A stretch of 64,000 nucleotides of DNA from Mesorhizobium sp. YC-39. GTDB taxonomy: Bacteria; Pseudomonadota; Alphaproteobacteria; Rhizobiales; Rhizobiaceae. The translations under genes were made by a program, and so were the position numbers. Under the pieces are notes generated by a model. It saw only the letters and a list, made by a program, of their open reading frames with translations, was not told where the DNA came from and ran no database searches. Positions 53,301 to 61,621 of the stretch are shown here, in pieces. Where the stretch lies: the NCBI RefSeq assembly GCF_025753795.1, contig NZ_JAOWPS010000002.1, positions 248,001 through 312,000 of the forward strand. The letters run 5' to 3'. How positions within the stretch are numbered: the stretch's first letter is position 1; every line of letters starts with the position of its first letter.

Positions 53301-53869
53301 TGTTCGGGCCGGCCGGCCTGATCGACGCCTTCATCAACGACCATCTGATCAACTATGTCGACACCGCCAGCGAGCCCTGGAAATGGCGCGCCGATTTCGG
53401 CCTCGACCCCGTGGCGCTGGCGGCGTTTGAACAGGCAAGGCACATCCGCGACGACCTGTTTCCCGGCGGCACCGGCCCGGTGATGAACTTCACGCTTGAG
53501 CCCAAGGATCTGTCTCCGAACGTCACGCGTGTGACGCTCAATCTCGATGGCCAGAACCTCGCCTACTTCAACAACGCGACGCGCCCGCAGCCGATGACCT
53601 GGCCCGGCAAGGATGGAACCGGCGTCATCTCGCTCGCCTTCCAGCCGATCGACGGCTCTCCCGAAATCATGCTCAACGAGACCGGCAGCTGGGCATGGCT
53701 GAGGATGCTGCGCGGCGGCCGTTTCACCGGCACCTCGCTGTCTGACGTCTACAGCCTGCGATTGGGGACGCAAGGCATGTACGCCGATTTCGAGCTTAAG
53801 GCGTCGAGCGTCGAAAATCCCTACAATCTTGAAATGTTCAAGAAGTTCTCATGTCCACCCCAGATATGA
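50333..53869 (+). CDS. tssM: T6SS inner-membrane protein TssM (IcmF family)
   Basis: A 1178-residue TssM. Two N-terminal transmembrane helices (about 12-32 and 41-66) precede a cytoplasmic NTPase-like domain with an intact Walker A GPPATGKTT near residue 138 and DTAGRY. A third membrane helix lies at about 440-462, then a long periplasmic region ending in the C-terminal beta domain (VTLNLDGQNLAYFNN, RGGRFTGTSLSDVYSL) that contacts TssJ. The size is usual for the family. The last 19 bp overlap tagF. Confidence 0.94.
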   Translation: MFILRFLWAVLTSRWLWTLIGITLLSLVIWVFGPIVRVGAYEPFASENVRIVIIALLVIFWLIWLIVAQRRAIRANRMFVAEIAAPAVEKPLSPGEENVAAVGAKFAEVMAELKRRKLGGRKFLREMPWYVIVGPPATGKTTALRQSGLTFPIDLTDDLQGVGGTRNCDWFFSENAVLIDTAGRYVQQESQPDVDAAEWLGFLDLLKKHRGRRALNGVIVALSIDVLSEGDEAIKAHGRKIRRRLAELNDRLEIRLPVYLMLTKADLIKGFEAFFGGLSTASREQVWGTTFALDARVDAKIIEREIATLSTELERRLVPRLEDEDKLAARAEIFRFPAQLASLSEPIQVLIEAMFGESRYEEAAWLRGLYLTSATQEGAPIDRLAAALSSSFGLPPRRAMPAQRIEKRSFFLKNLLTEVIFREAGLGTFDPLAQRRRAWIWRGAAAACAAAALLAGSVFTWSYYDNRNAITAQASQFEALQTPLTTAAANPASVEQPAIDGALNAMAEVANARTAPPSSAQDLLGPSASAELLRAQADTYDHALRNVLEPHMVALLEATMWRQIRDPDFMLGALKTYRMMTGLSQMDSDFVQNWWVNDLPEFAPAAPFPTADAEEHQLAAIRRMAVDDSYIAPDQALVAEALKTVCTISLPARAYRQLLADPAVAGLKEWIPANFAGPNGAKVFARRSDKTLRVGISGAFTYSGFHDAILDRVEDVAAQAALDRAVFAGGCSENSETSVSALSEDILKLYYEDYIAQWDSFLRDMRLAPLTDLNVASENLKDLSSADSALKRLLTAVIQETELTRSDEAPADNKAAAKTGSKLLGKLGKLGKIVKTGAKLLPRAGSADQVDMTGNLVAEHFKPLKGAIAEVDGQPPALDAAVVALTALSNVLQTVTANPDPQDAIKKQGGLAELTGAVARQAQILPDPVDDWLGGIAGDTSDLTQKAVTNELNAIWRADILPFCQAALNNRYPFSPESAVDVNVRDFQRLFGPAGLIDAFINDHLINYVDTASEPWKWRADFGLDPVALAAFEQARHIRDDLFPGGTGPVMNFTLEPKDLSPNVTRVTLNLDGQNLAYFNNATRPQPMTWPGKDGTGVISLAFQPIDGSPEIMLNETGSWAWLRMLRGGRFTGTSLSDVYSLRLGTQGMYADFELKASSVENPYNLEMFKKFSCPPQI

Positions 53870-54393
53870 TCCTGCCCGGCTTTTACGGCAAAATGCCTGC
53901 CACCGGCGATTTCGTCACGCGGCGGCTGCCGGGGGACTTTGTCCGGAGTTGGGACCGCTGGCTGGCACAGCACATCGTCCCGCTGATGAGCCGAGAGGGG
54001 TGGCCCGGCAGCACCGCGTTGCGCTTCCTGGCCGGCCCGACTTCCTTCGGCGCATCGGTAGGCATCATCTTGCAGAGCGCCGACCGGGTAGGCAGGCAGT
54101 TTCCACTGAGTGTCGTCGCCCAGCTCTCCGAAGCTCCCTTCCAACTGGCCCATGCGGAAGCATGGTTTGCCGGAATCGAAGAGGCGGCCATCGCAGCACA
54201 ACATGGCGAGCTGACGCCCGATGAACTGGATACCGCCTTGGCGGCACTGCCGGTGCCGCCCGTAGAGCCGGGCAGTGAGATCATTACCGACCTGGTGATG
54301 TGGACTGCGCATTCCGACATTTTCGATATCGATCCGCAATCGCCTGAAGAGACGCTGGAGCAGATCTTGGCCGCCAGCTGGGAGACCAGCTGA
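53851..54393 (+). CDS. tagF: T6SS accessory protein TagF
   Basis: A 180-residue TagF (DUF2094, also called ImpM/SciT). The N-terminal signature GFYGKMPATGDFVTRRLP and the following VRSWDRWLAQHI are diagnostic. In Pseudomonas and Agrobacterium TagF represses assembly by binding Fha, so it probably opposes the TagH protein encoded upstream. The start overlaps tssM by 19 bp and the end overlaps the DUF2169 gene by one base. Confidence 0.92.
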   Translation: MSTPDMILPGFYGKMPATGDFVTRRLPGDFVRSWDRWLAQHIVPLMSREGWPGSTALRFLAGPTSFGASVGIILQSADRVGRQFPLSVVAQLSEAPFQLAHAEAWFAGIEEAAIAAQHGELTPDELDTALAALPVPPVEPGSEIITDLVMWTAHSDIFDIDPQSPEETLEQILAASWETS

Positions 54394-55499
54394 TGCAGAT
54401 CTGGAACCAGATGGGATATCCGCACCAATTCACCACGGCGACCGATGTCGCGGGACACGACTGGCTGGTCGTTGTGGTGAAGGGGACTTTCGACTTCCCG
54501 AACAAACCCAGCGGACTGGTGCAGAAATCGATCGAGCAGGTTCCGCTGGTGATGGCTGACACCCATACTGGCATGCCCGGCTATTCGGCCACGCTGTGGG
54601 AAACCGACTTCGCCTTCCGCAAGCCGCGCTGCGACGTTGTTGCCAATGGCTGTGCTTACGCACCAAACGGCAGACCAGTTGAGCGTGTGCCGGTCGGCAT
54701 CAAGGTGGGCAATTGGTCAAAACTGTTCGAGGTGGTGGGTATGCGCGAATGGCGCGCCATTGGACCAGTTTTTACGTCGACCTCGCCGCAGCCGTTCATC
54801 AAGATGCCGATCGCCTATGACGTTGCATGGGGAGGCGTCGACAGACTGGACCCGGAAGACAAGCTTCCCGCCAGCTACAAGCACAACCCGGTCGGCACAG
54901 GCTGGTCGCGGGCCAAGAACCAACGCCTCATTCCCGGCTTGCGGCTACCGAATACGCAAGCTGTCGGCGAAGACATCCGCTCACCCTTCGGCGACTACAA
55001 GCCGATGAGTTTTGGGCCGATGGGTCGCGGCTGGCCGGGCAGGATTGAGTACGGCGGCACCTATGACGACAACTGGACCAAAAACATCTTTCCGTTCCTG
55101 CCGCCCGATTTTGACGAACGCTATTTCCAGATGGCGCCGCCCGACCAGCAGATCGATCTGCCGAGAGGCGGCGAAGAGGTGCAACTGGTGAATTTGACGC
55201 CCGAGGGGCGAGTTAGTTTCAGGTTGCCGTTGACTGCATTGCCGATGACCCTGTTCAGAGGCCGCGAAAAAGCTTTTGAAGGAGAAATTCTGCCGGACAC
55301 GGTTTTGTTCGATCCGGAGAACCGACGTTTTTCCCTCGTCTGGCGTGCATCGCAGCGAATCCACCGCACGATCCTCGACTTCAGCGAGTGCTGGGTCGGC
55401 CCGCCGACCGAATCCATGGTGAGGGCTCGCGTAACTGGCCGCGTCTATATCCGTGCAGCGGCGGCAACCGGAACCGCAAAAGAGGAAGAAAACGCGTGA
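54393..55499 (+). CDS. DUF2169 T6SS adaptor/chaperone-like protein
   Basis: A 368-residue DUF2169 protein: WLVVVVKGTFDFP, DFAFRKPRCDVVANGCAYAP, FIKMPIAYDVAWGG and NPVGTGW are typical blocks. DUF2169 proteins accompany DUF4150/PAAR-like effectors and are thought to load the effector on the VgrG spike. It starts at ATG 54393, overlapping the tagF stop by one base, and overlaps the next gene by four, so the whole block to the immunity gene reads as one operon. Confidence 0.88.
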   Translation: MQIWNQMGYPHQFTTATDVAGHDWLVVVVKGTFDFPNKPSGLVQKSIEQVPLVMADTHTGMPGYSATLWETDFAFRKPRCDVVANGCAYAPNGRPVERVPVGIKVGNWSKLFEVVGMREWRAIGPVFTSTSPQPFIKMPIAYDVAWGGVDRLDPEDKLPASYKHNPVGTGWSRAKNQRLIPGLRLPNTQAVGEDIRSPFGDYKPMSFGPMGRGWPGRIEYGGTYDDNWTKNIFPFLPPDFDERYFQMAPPDQQIDLPRGGEEVQLVNLTPEGRVSFRLPLTALPMTLFRGREKAFEGEILPDTVLFDPENRRFSLVWRASQRIHRTILDFSECWVGPPTESMVRARVTGRVYIRAAAATGTAKEEENA

Positions 55500-56521
55500 C
55501 GGCCACGATCGATATCGTCTCGATCGGGATGGTGACTGCGGTCGGCCTCGACGCGCCTTCGGCCTGCGCTGCGATGCGAGCACGTCTGGACGGCTTTCAG
55601 GAAACGCGGTTCGTGACCTCCAACCACGAGCGTCTGGTTGGTGCCCCCGTTCCGTTGCCGCGTAACTGGATAGGCGAAAAGCGCTTGGCTCACCTCGCCG
55701 CCGGCGCCATCTGCGAAGCCTTCGACGCTGTTCCGCGAGCGCGCGGCCAGACCGCACTCATCCTTTGCCTGGCCGAGGAAGGCCGACCTGGCCGACCGGT
55801 CCGAGACGGTGCGGGTCTGCTCCGTCGCATCGCCGACATCGTGGACGTCGAGCCGCATGCGCGTTCCCGGATCATCGCGCATGGCCGTCCATCAGGACAC
55901 GTCGCGCTCGACCAGGCTCGTCGGCTGATTGCTTCCGGCGAAGCACCCTATGTGATGATCGCCGGCGTCGACAGCTATCTCACCAGCCGCACTGTCGACC
56001 ACTACCTCGCGGCAAAGCGCTTGCTCACCCCCGACAATCCCAACGGCTTCATCCCCGGCGAGGCGGCGGCGGCGTTCATCTGCGCTCCCTCCGGCGGCGG
56101 CCGGTTGCGGCTCTTTGGCGTCGGTCTCGCTCGCGAGCCGGCGTTCATCTACAATCCGGGCGATCTTGCGCTGCGTGGCGACGGCATGACCTCCGCCTAC
56201 CGTGCGGCGCTCGAGGAAACCGGTGTGCCGATGAACCGTCTCGGCTACCGCATCGCCGATTTGATCGGCGAGCAGTACTGGTTCAAGCAGTCAGCGCTCG
56301 CAACGCTTCGGCTTATGCGCGACCGAGCCGACTTCCTTGACCTCTGGAGCCCCGCCGAGTCGCTAGGCAATATCGGCGCCGCCGCGGTACCGCTCATGAT
56401 CGGCATGGCGTTCACCGCCGCCGCCAAGGGCTACGCAGCCGGCAATCCGGTTCTCGTCGAGGCCTCAAATGACGTCGGCGAATGCGGCGCCGCCGTCCTT
56501 GCTGCAGGGGTGGCCGCATGA
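55496..56521 (+). CDS. ketosynthase-like (thiolase-fold) T6SS-associated protein
   Basis: A 341-residue protein with the beta-ketoacyl synthase fold: GMVTAVGLDAPSACAAMRA near the start, VMIAGVDSYLTSRTVDHYLA and FIPGEAAAAFIC in the middle, and SPAESLGNIGAAAVPL near the end. It is shorter than catalytic KAS enzymes, and at the place of their active-site Cys (ACSSS-type) it has RPSGHVA without Cys, so it is probably not a synthase. Similar genes lie between DUF2169 and DUF4150 genes in other T6SS loci; a role in effector handling is inferred. It begins with GTG 55496. Confidence 0.78.
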   Translation: MTATIDIVSIGMVTAVGLDAPSACAAMRARLDGFQETRFVTSNHERLVGAPVPLPRNWIGEKRLAHLAAGAICEAFDAVPRARGQTALILCLAEEGRPGRPVRDGAGLLRRIADIVDVEPHARSRIIAHGRPSGHVALDQARRLIASGEAPYVMIAGVDSYLTSRTVDHYLAAKRLLTPDNPNGFIPGEAAAAFICAPSGGGRLRLFGVGLAREPAFIYNPGDLALRGDGMTSAYRAALEETGVPMNRLGYRIADLIGEQYWFKQSALATLRLMRDRADFLDLWSPAESLGNIGAAAVPLMIGMAFTAAAKGYAAGNPVLVEASNDVGECGAAVLAAGVAA

Positions 56522-57630
56522 CGGTCTTCGCCAACGGCCTCGAGATCGCTTGCAAGAAGCAGGGCAACAAGATCATCGCCTCGTTCCCTAACGTCTGCCT
56601 CACCCCGCCCGAGAACCCCGCGACTCCTCCCGGCGTTCCCGTCCCCTACCCGTCCTTCGGCGTCGATTCCGACACTGACAAGGGCACGGGATCGGTCAAG
56701 ATCGGCAACGAGACCATCAGCCAGAAGAACTTGCATTACTACAGCAAGACCTCCGGTACCGAGGCAGGCTGCGCCGCCAAGAAAGGCGTGGTCACCTCGA
56801 AGAACACCGGGAAAGCCTACGCTCTGGCTTGGTCCGGCAACGTCAAGGCCGACGGAGAGCCCGTGAGCCGCTTCACTGACCTCGCAACCACCAACCATGC
56901 CGGAGGAGCCGTTGGAAACGATCCGCCCAACGTCCACGTCGGCGAAGGTGGCGGCGGCGATGGGGATGGCGGCGGGCCTCCACAGACGGAATGCCCGTGT
57001 TGCCACGTAAGCCCCGCCCACCCGCACCAGCTCGACGCTGAAGGGAATCTCCTTCCGACGGTCCCGGAAGCCGAGTACTATGAGCGACGCTACCAGAACG
57101 GCCGGGGAAATTTCGCCGCGGATGTCGCCGCTTCCGAAGCCCAGATTCCTCGACTGGAAGAGCAATTCATTAGGGCTCCTGCAGCGGCGGAGGCAGCGAT
57201 TGGGAACAACCTGCAGCTGGAGACGAACCGCCTGCAGCAGAGGAGAGAGGCGCTGGCTGATTTCGACGGAAGATACCAAAATCTAAGGGACGCGAGGAAC
57301 GCGCCCAACCCTTGCCCGAACCTGCACAATCCGCCCGACCAGGACTGCGGCGTTCATTTTGACCGAACCGGAGCGCCGCCGATGCCGGAGCCTGCCGACT
57401 TGGGGTATACTGAGGAGTTCGGCCAGGAATTCAAGCGCGAGTGGGACCGCACACACGGTACCAACGTAGCAACCGGGGTCGGCGGCCACGAAAACAGAAA
57501 CAACCATATGACGCCGCTTAGTGCCGGTGGTTGTCCCACCGGCACCGGCAACATAATCCCGCACCAGGCCTTGTCCGAACCATGTCAAGAGCTCGATAAC
57601 TTCCAGGGTGAACTCCAGGGGTTCGGCTGA
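56518..57630 (+). CDS. DUF4150 (PAAR-like) T6SS effector with unknown C-terminal toxin domain
   Basis: A 370-residue protein. Residues about 1-130 are a DUF4150/PAAR-like spike tip (TVFANGLEIACKKQG, NVCLTPPENPATPPGVPVPY, YYSKTSGTEAGCAAKKGVVT). A Gly-rich hinge with GGGGDGDGGGPP follows at about 143-155, then a coiled segment (about 180-265) and a Cys/His-containing tail with GGHENRNNHMTPLSAGGCP, IIPHQALSEPC and DNFQ. The tail is likely the toxic domain; I cannot name its activity. It is translationally coupled to the presumed immunity gene (TGATG) and preceded by adaptor genes. Confidence 0.8.
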   Translation: MTVFANGLEIACKKQGNKIIASFPNVCLTPPENPATPPGVPVPYPSFGVDSDTDKGTGSVKIGNETISQKNLHYYSKTSGTEAGCAAKKGVVTSKNTGKAYALAWSGNVKADGEPVSRFTDLATTNHAGGAVGNDPPNVHVGEGGGGDGDGGGPPQTECPCCHVSPAHPHQLDAEGNLLPTVPEAEYYERRYQNGRGNFAADVAASEAQIPRLEEQFIRAPAAAEAAIGNNLQLETNRLQQRREALADFDGRYQNLRDARNAPNPCPNLHNPPDQDCGVHFDRTGAPPMPEPADLGYTEEFGQEFKREWDRTHGTNVATGVGGHENRNNHMTPLSAGGCPTGTGNIIPHQALSEPCQELDNFQGELQGFG

Positions 57631-58502
57631 TGGTCGCTAGGCGAGAACTCGAATTCAAAGGCCCATTTCTTCGGTTGGGGAACACGTTCTTTGACCGCCA
57701 GCGCATCACTTTTGAAATCACGGATGCAAGGCAACTCGACGACCTCGATTATTCCACTGCCTCACGAATATTTCTAAAGCACAGATTAGAAGAAGACCTC
57801 GGCATTTTTGGAATTGTTCCCGAATACCTGAAGAGGAATATTAATGGAATTATCTGGCACAACCTGATCTTGCTTTACTCATTTTCCATGCCACACAATG
57901 AAATTGTGAGATTGTACCGGTTCTTTGAGGAGGAAGTAACCGTCCACAAGAATCAATACATCGCATATTACATGTTCAAGCTGCTTACGGAGTCTCAGAT
58001 TTATGATTGTGTCAGGATGGGGGTAGACGCATTTTCTGTCCTCGCGCCGGACATCAATCATCGCGAAATCGCATGCATCTACTCAATGATTTTGGAGGAT
58101 GACGTCGGCTACGACAAACGTCTTTCAAAAATCATACAAGCACAAGCCAAGCTCGACAAAACGAGCTTCGTCAACTTCATTCGTGATACAGCCGTCCAGA
58201 AGCTTAGTGAATTCCCAAGGCATGAACATTCTGCATTTCACAATGGTCGACCAGTTGACATACTCGATGTCTTCGGGAAACTATTGAATGCTCTGGCAAA
58301 ACCGAGCTTTTACGAGAAGATATACTTCGAGAAGGTTCTGATCGAAGCCTTTGCAGGCGTTGATCTTTCCGATTTCTACGATAAACTCAACCTCCAACCC
58401 CAACGCGCCGCCATGCGACTCGAGCAGGCGGCGGACGAAATCACCTTCGATCACTTCCAACCCGGCAAACGCTACTTCTTCGGTCGCCAGCTCCCCGGTT
58501 GA
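57630..58502 (+). CDS. presumed immunity protein for the DUF4150 effector
   Basis: A 290-residue protein of no recognised family, predicted mainly helical, without signal peptide or membrane segment, so cytoplasmic. Its first about 240 codons are clearly AT-richer than the flanking genes (for example TTTATGATTGTGTCAGG and ATTTCTAAAGC), a usual mark of horizontally acquired immunity genes. The final about 35 codons return to the local GC level. The start overlaps the effector stop as TGATG. Function is inferred only from this coupling. The 3' end overlaps the convergent gene by 31 bp. Confidence 0.65.
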   Translation: MVARRELEFKGPFLRLGNTFFDRQRITFEITDARQLDDLDYSTASRIFLKHRLEEDLGIFGIVPEYLKRNINGIIWHNLILLYSFSMPHNEIVRLYRFFEEEVTVHKNQYIAYYMFKLLTESQIYDCVRMGVDAFSVLAPDINHREIACIYSMILEDDVGYDKRLSKIIQAQAKLDKTSFVNFIRDTAVQKLSEFPRHEHSAFHNGRPVDILDVFGKLLNALAKPSFYEKIYFEKVLIEAFAGVDLSDFYDKLNLQPQRAAMRLEQAADEITFDHFQPGKRYFFGRQLPG

Positions 58503-58828
58503 GGGGTGGCCAGATAGGCCCGAACCTTTGTCAGATCGAGGTCTCGTACCCGGACCTCCGTCTTGGTCGCCACCATGCGAAGCACGAAGAGTTCGCCCGC
58601 CTCGGGATACTCCTCGTAGAGCGACCTCGCGATCTCGCGGCCCGCGTCGCCTGCAACCCTCAGCCCATCGAGATGCGCCTCCAGTCGCGCTATTAACCGA
58701 GCCAGGCGCTCCTCGTCCATGTCCGGGTTCTTGCCCGGGTGCAGCAAATGGTGGTCGTAAATCGTCCAGAGGAACGCGGCCATCTCGGCGTGCTGGCGCA
58801 CAATCTCTCGGACCACCGGCGCCGGCAT
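58472..58828 (-). CDS. TIGR02270-like T6SS-associated protein, N-terminal fragment
   Basis: A 118-residue protein. Its beginning (REIVRQHAEMAAFLW, then RLARLIARLEAHLDGLRVAGDAG and EYPEAGELFVLRM) resembles the N-terminal region of TIGR02270 HEAT-like proteins found in T6SS loci, which are usually about 400 residues. Here the frame ends soon after a divergent tail (VRVRDLDLTKVRAYLATPQP), at the boundary with the AT-rich immunity gene, so it looks truncated. It starts at ATG 58828, overlapping the upstream stop by one base. Confidence 0.6.
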   Translation of the reverse strand: MPAPVVREIVRQHAEMAAFLWTIYDHHLLHPGKNPDMDEERLARLIARLEAHLDGLRVAGDAGREIARSLYEEYPEAGELFVLRMVATKTEVRVRDLDLTKVRAYLATPQPGSWRPKK

Positions 58829-59253
58829 TAGTTCAGGTTCACCGAGCCGCCGCGAATGCGGTTGGCAGCGCTGGCGTGGCTGGTAACGTAGCTGCCACGG
58901 ATGGTGATGTGGCCGTCCTTCTCCATGATGATCGTCGCCTTGCCGCAACGCAACTCGATGCGCTCGTCGCCAGTGATCGTGACGCTTTCGCCGTCGCGCA
59001 CGATATGCGGAGACGGCGTCTTGCGTGAAGGCTCCACGATCCGACCCACAATGAGAGGTCGTCCGGGATCTCCTTCCTGAAACAATAGTGCAACCTCCGC
59101 GCCGATCATTGCTGAAGTGAGTTCCGTCAAACTTCGCGCCGGGATGGCGGTCGTTTTCGGGTTGCCGGGGAACACCACCAAAGGCGCATGCTCGCCAAAA
59201 CCGAGAAAAATGCCGATAACGACACCCTCAATACGTTCAATCGTCTCCGCCAT
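58828..59253 (-). CDS. DUF6484-type T6SS protein
   Basis: A 141-residue beta-rich protein. The segments IERIEGVVIGIFLGFGEHAPLVVFPGNP and RSLTELTSAMIGAEVALLFQEGDPGRPLIVGRI are like a small OB-fold resembling the gp5-like part of VgrG. The C-terminal strands GKATIIMEKDGHITIRGSYV resemble the start of the VgrG beta-helix. It lies 12 bp after vgrG, in the same direction, and probably helps mount or extend the spike. Confidence 0.72.
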   Translation of the reverse strand: MAETIERIEGVVIGIFLGFGEHAPLVVFPGNPKTTAIPARSLTELTSAMIGAEVALLFQEGDPGRPLIVGRIVEPSRKTPSPHIVRDGESVTITGDERIELRCGKATIIMEKDGHITIRGSYVTSHASAANRIRGGSVNLN

Positions 59254-59265
59254 CGTCGCCTCTTG

Positions 59266-61593
59266 TTAGTTCTGCTTGATCTCTGAGCCCTTCATTATGA
59301 TGTCGCTCGATGCCTTGATGTTGATCTTGCTAGAAGCCTTTACGGAAATATCCTTGCCTTCGATCGAAATCGAGCCGTCTTTTTTTAATACAACTACCGC
59401 GGAGCCGCATTTCAGAGTGATCGAATCGGCCGCCTCGATCGTCAGGTTCTTGCCTGATTTCATGCCGGCGTCATCGCCGATGTCGACCGAACTCGTCTTG
59501 GCAATCTTGAGCACTCGCGCGCCATCGACGTTGGTCGTGTCTTCTTGCGCGATCGACGTGTTGCGGCTCTTGCCGACTACCAAACTCTGCCCACCGCCAA
59601 TCTGGACGGTCTGATCTTCGGCAATGGCGACCGACTGGCTTGCGCCGACGCTCCAGCTATCGGAGGTGCCGATGTCATGGCTCTGCGCGAGACCAACACT
59701 GACCGATCGCGTGGCACCAATGGTGTTCATCTGAGCCGCCCCGACAGTTCGGGTCTCCACGGCACCCACTGAATCGATACGTGCCGCACCGACGGTGATC
59801 GTCTGGATGAGCGCCACGGTCTGCGTGTGGTTGGCGCCGATCGTCTCGGTGGAGTTCGACCCAATGTTGATCGTCTCATCGACACCCACCGTCAGCGACC
59901 GGTTCTTGCCCACCGTCTCGGTGTCGTTGCTGCCGATGTTCGTGGTCTGGTCGACGCCGACCTTGACCGTCTTGTTGTTGCCGACGTCCTCGTCGAGGTT
60001 ATGGCCGACGGAGTGCTTGGCGTCGTGGTCGATGCGGTCCGACTGGTCGTGCTGGACCAGCTTGGTGCGGTCGTTCTTGATCAGAAGGTTGTGGTCTTTC
60101 TGCGCCTGGAAGTTGACCAGTTCGGAGCCGGCCTTGTCCTCGAACATCAGCTCGTTGTAGCCGCCACCGCCCTTGGAGGAGTCCGACTTCCAGCCGGATT
60201 GCGTGGCGCTGCCCGGCAGCCCGTAGGGCGGCATTTGCGAGGCGTTGTAGACCCTGCCGGTGATGATCGGCAGATCCGGGTCGCCTTCAATGAAATCAAT
60301 GATGACCTCCTGGCCGATGCGCGGTATCTGGATAAACCCCCAGCCGCTGCCGGCCCAGGTCTGCGAGACCCGCACGAAACAGGAGCTGTTCTGGTCCTTC
60401 TTGCCCAGACGGTCCCAGTGGAACTGGACCTTCACCCGGGCATACTTGTCGGTGAAGATCTCCTCTCCGGATGGGCCGACCACCGTCGCCGTCTGGGGGC
60501 CGCGCATGATCGGCCGGGGCGTGATCCGCGGCGGACGATAGGGCAAGGCAGTCGGTGCGACACCCAGGATCACCTTGAAGTTCTCGCTGCCGACATCGGC
60601 AAGGGCTCTGTAGCCTGGATCGAACAGCCGGTATTCGGCGCTGACCACCAGATACTCCTGATTCTGATCCTCGCGTGGAAAACCGTCCAGCTTGAACGTG
60701 CAGCCGGAATACAGCCCACGCACGGTTCCGACCGCAGCGATGCGCTGGTGCACGGCCTGGAGTTCCTCGCGCCGGATCGCCGCCAGGCTATCGCCGCGGC
60801 CAACGTCGAGATGTGCGCCGGGCTGGCGGTAGTTCTCGCCCGCCGCCAATTTGTGACCGAACGGCTGGGCCGATTTGGCCATCAGGTCGGCGCCCGGCTT
60901 TTCGAAGTCATAGTCGGTATGGACATAGGCGCCCGGCCGCACCGAACTGCCCGGAATCCACTCCGTTATATACTCGACATCGCGCCGCGAGCCCTGCCCT
61001 TCAAAGTGATAAGGCACTTTCTCATAGCCCGGCGCAGGCTTCAGCTTGTTCATTGCATCGGCGAGCACAAGCGTGTGCTTGCCCTCGTCATGCTCGAAAA
61101 AATACAGAATGCCTTCGTGCTCGAGCAGCCGCTGCACGAAATCGAGATCGGTCTCGTCATACTGCACGCAGTATTCGCGCGGCGGATAAGACCCCTGCAG
61201 GCGTTTCTCGAATTTTGCCGTGCTGTATTTCGAGAAAATCTCCTCGACGATTTCGACAACGCTCATGTTCTGGAAAATGCGGCAGTCGGTTGTGTTGCCG
61301 AGGAACCAGAGCCATGGCCTGATGACCGCTTCGTAATATGCCAGCCTGTCCTCGATCCGGGTGAGTCGAAATTCCGAGATCAGGCCGCTGAACCAGCGTT
61401 TCGGATCGGATTCACCTTCGATCGAGACAGCACCGCCCAGCATCTTGAGCGGGTCGATATCGGGGCTGCTGCTGACGAACCCGACAGTGTAGGCCAGACA
61501 ACGACTGATCTCATCGCGCCCGATAAGATGGGTGAAGGTCAACAACTCGGCGCCAACCGGTGTCTGCACAACCGTAGCACGTTCGTTCGGCAT
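59266..61593 (-). CDS. vgrG: T6SS spike protein VgrG (TssI)
   Basis: A 775-residue VgrG. The gp27-like part (about 1-370) has LTFTHLIGRDEISRCLAYTV and YCVQYDETDLDFVQRLLEHEGI. The gp5 OB-fold (about 385-470) has GPSGEEIFTDKYARVKVQFHWDR-type sequence and WAGSGWGFIQIPRIGQEV. The C-terminal needle (about 500-770) is built of repeats such as TVGVDETINIGSN and ETVGKNRSLTVG. No extra effector domain follows. It is the trimeric spike under the PAAR-like tip. It begins at ATG 61593 and leads a three-gene unit. Confidence 0.95.
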   Translation of the reverse strand: MPNERATVVQTPVGAELLTFTHLIGRDEISRCLAYTVGFVSSSPDIDPLKMLGGAVSIEGESDPKRWFSGLISEFRLTRIEDRLAYYEAVIRPWLWFLGNTTDCRIFQNMSVVEIVEEIFSKYSTAKFEKRLQGSYPPREYCVQYDETDLDFVQRLLEHEGILYFFEHDEGKHTLVLADAMNKLKPAPGYEKVPYHFEGQGSRRDVEYITEWIPGSSVRPGAYVHTDYDFEKPGADLMAKSAQPFGHKLAAGENYRQPGAHLDVGRGDSLAAIRREELQAVHQRIAAVGTVRGLYSGCTFKLDGFPREDQNQEYLVVSAEYRLFDPGYRALADVGSENFKVILGVAPTALPYRPPRITPRPIMRGPQTATVVGPSGEEIFTDKYARVKVQFHWDRLGKKDQNSSCFVRVSQTWAGSGWGFIQIPRIGQEVIIDFIEGDPDLPIITGRVYNASQMPPYGLPGSATQSGWKSDSSKGGGGYNELMFEDKAGSELVNFQAQKDHNLLIKNDRTKLVQHDQSDRIDHDAKHSVGHNLDEDVGNNKTVKVGVDQTTNIGSNDTETVGKNRSLTVGVDETINIGSNSTETIGANHTQTVALIQTITVGAARIDSVGAVETRTVGAAQMNTIGATRSVSVGLAQSHDIGTSDSWSVGASQSVAIAEDQTVQIGGGQSLVVGKSRNTSIAQEDTTNVDGARVLKIAKTSSVDIGDDAGMKSGKNLTIEAADSITLKCGSAVVVLKKDGSISIEGKDISVKASSKINIKASSDIIMKGSEIKQN

Positions 61594-61621
61594 GGGTCGT
61601 GCCCCTCCTGGACGCGGCCGC

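Noticed and set aside
59500..60100. Regularly repeated DNA in vgrG considered as a CRISPR-like or tandem array
   Set aside because: The repeats encode the beta-helix needle of VgrG; units are degenerate, coding and without spacers.
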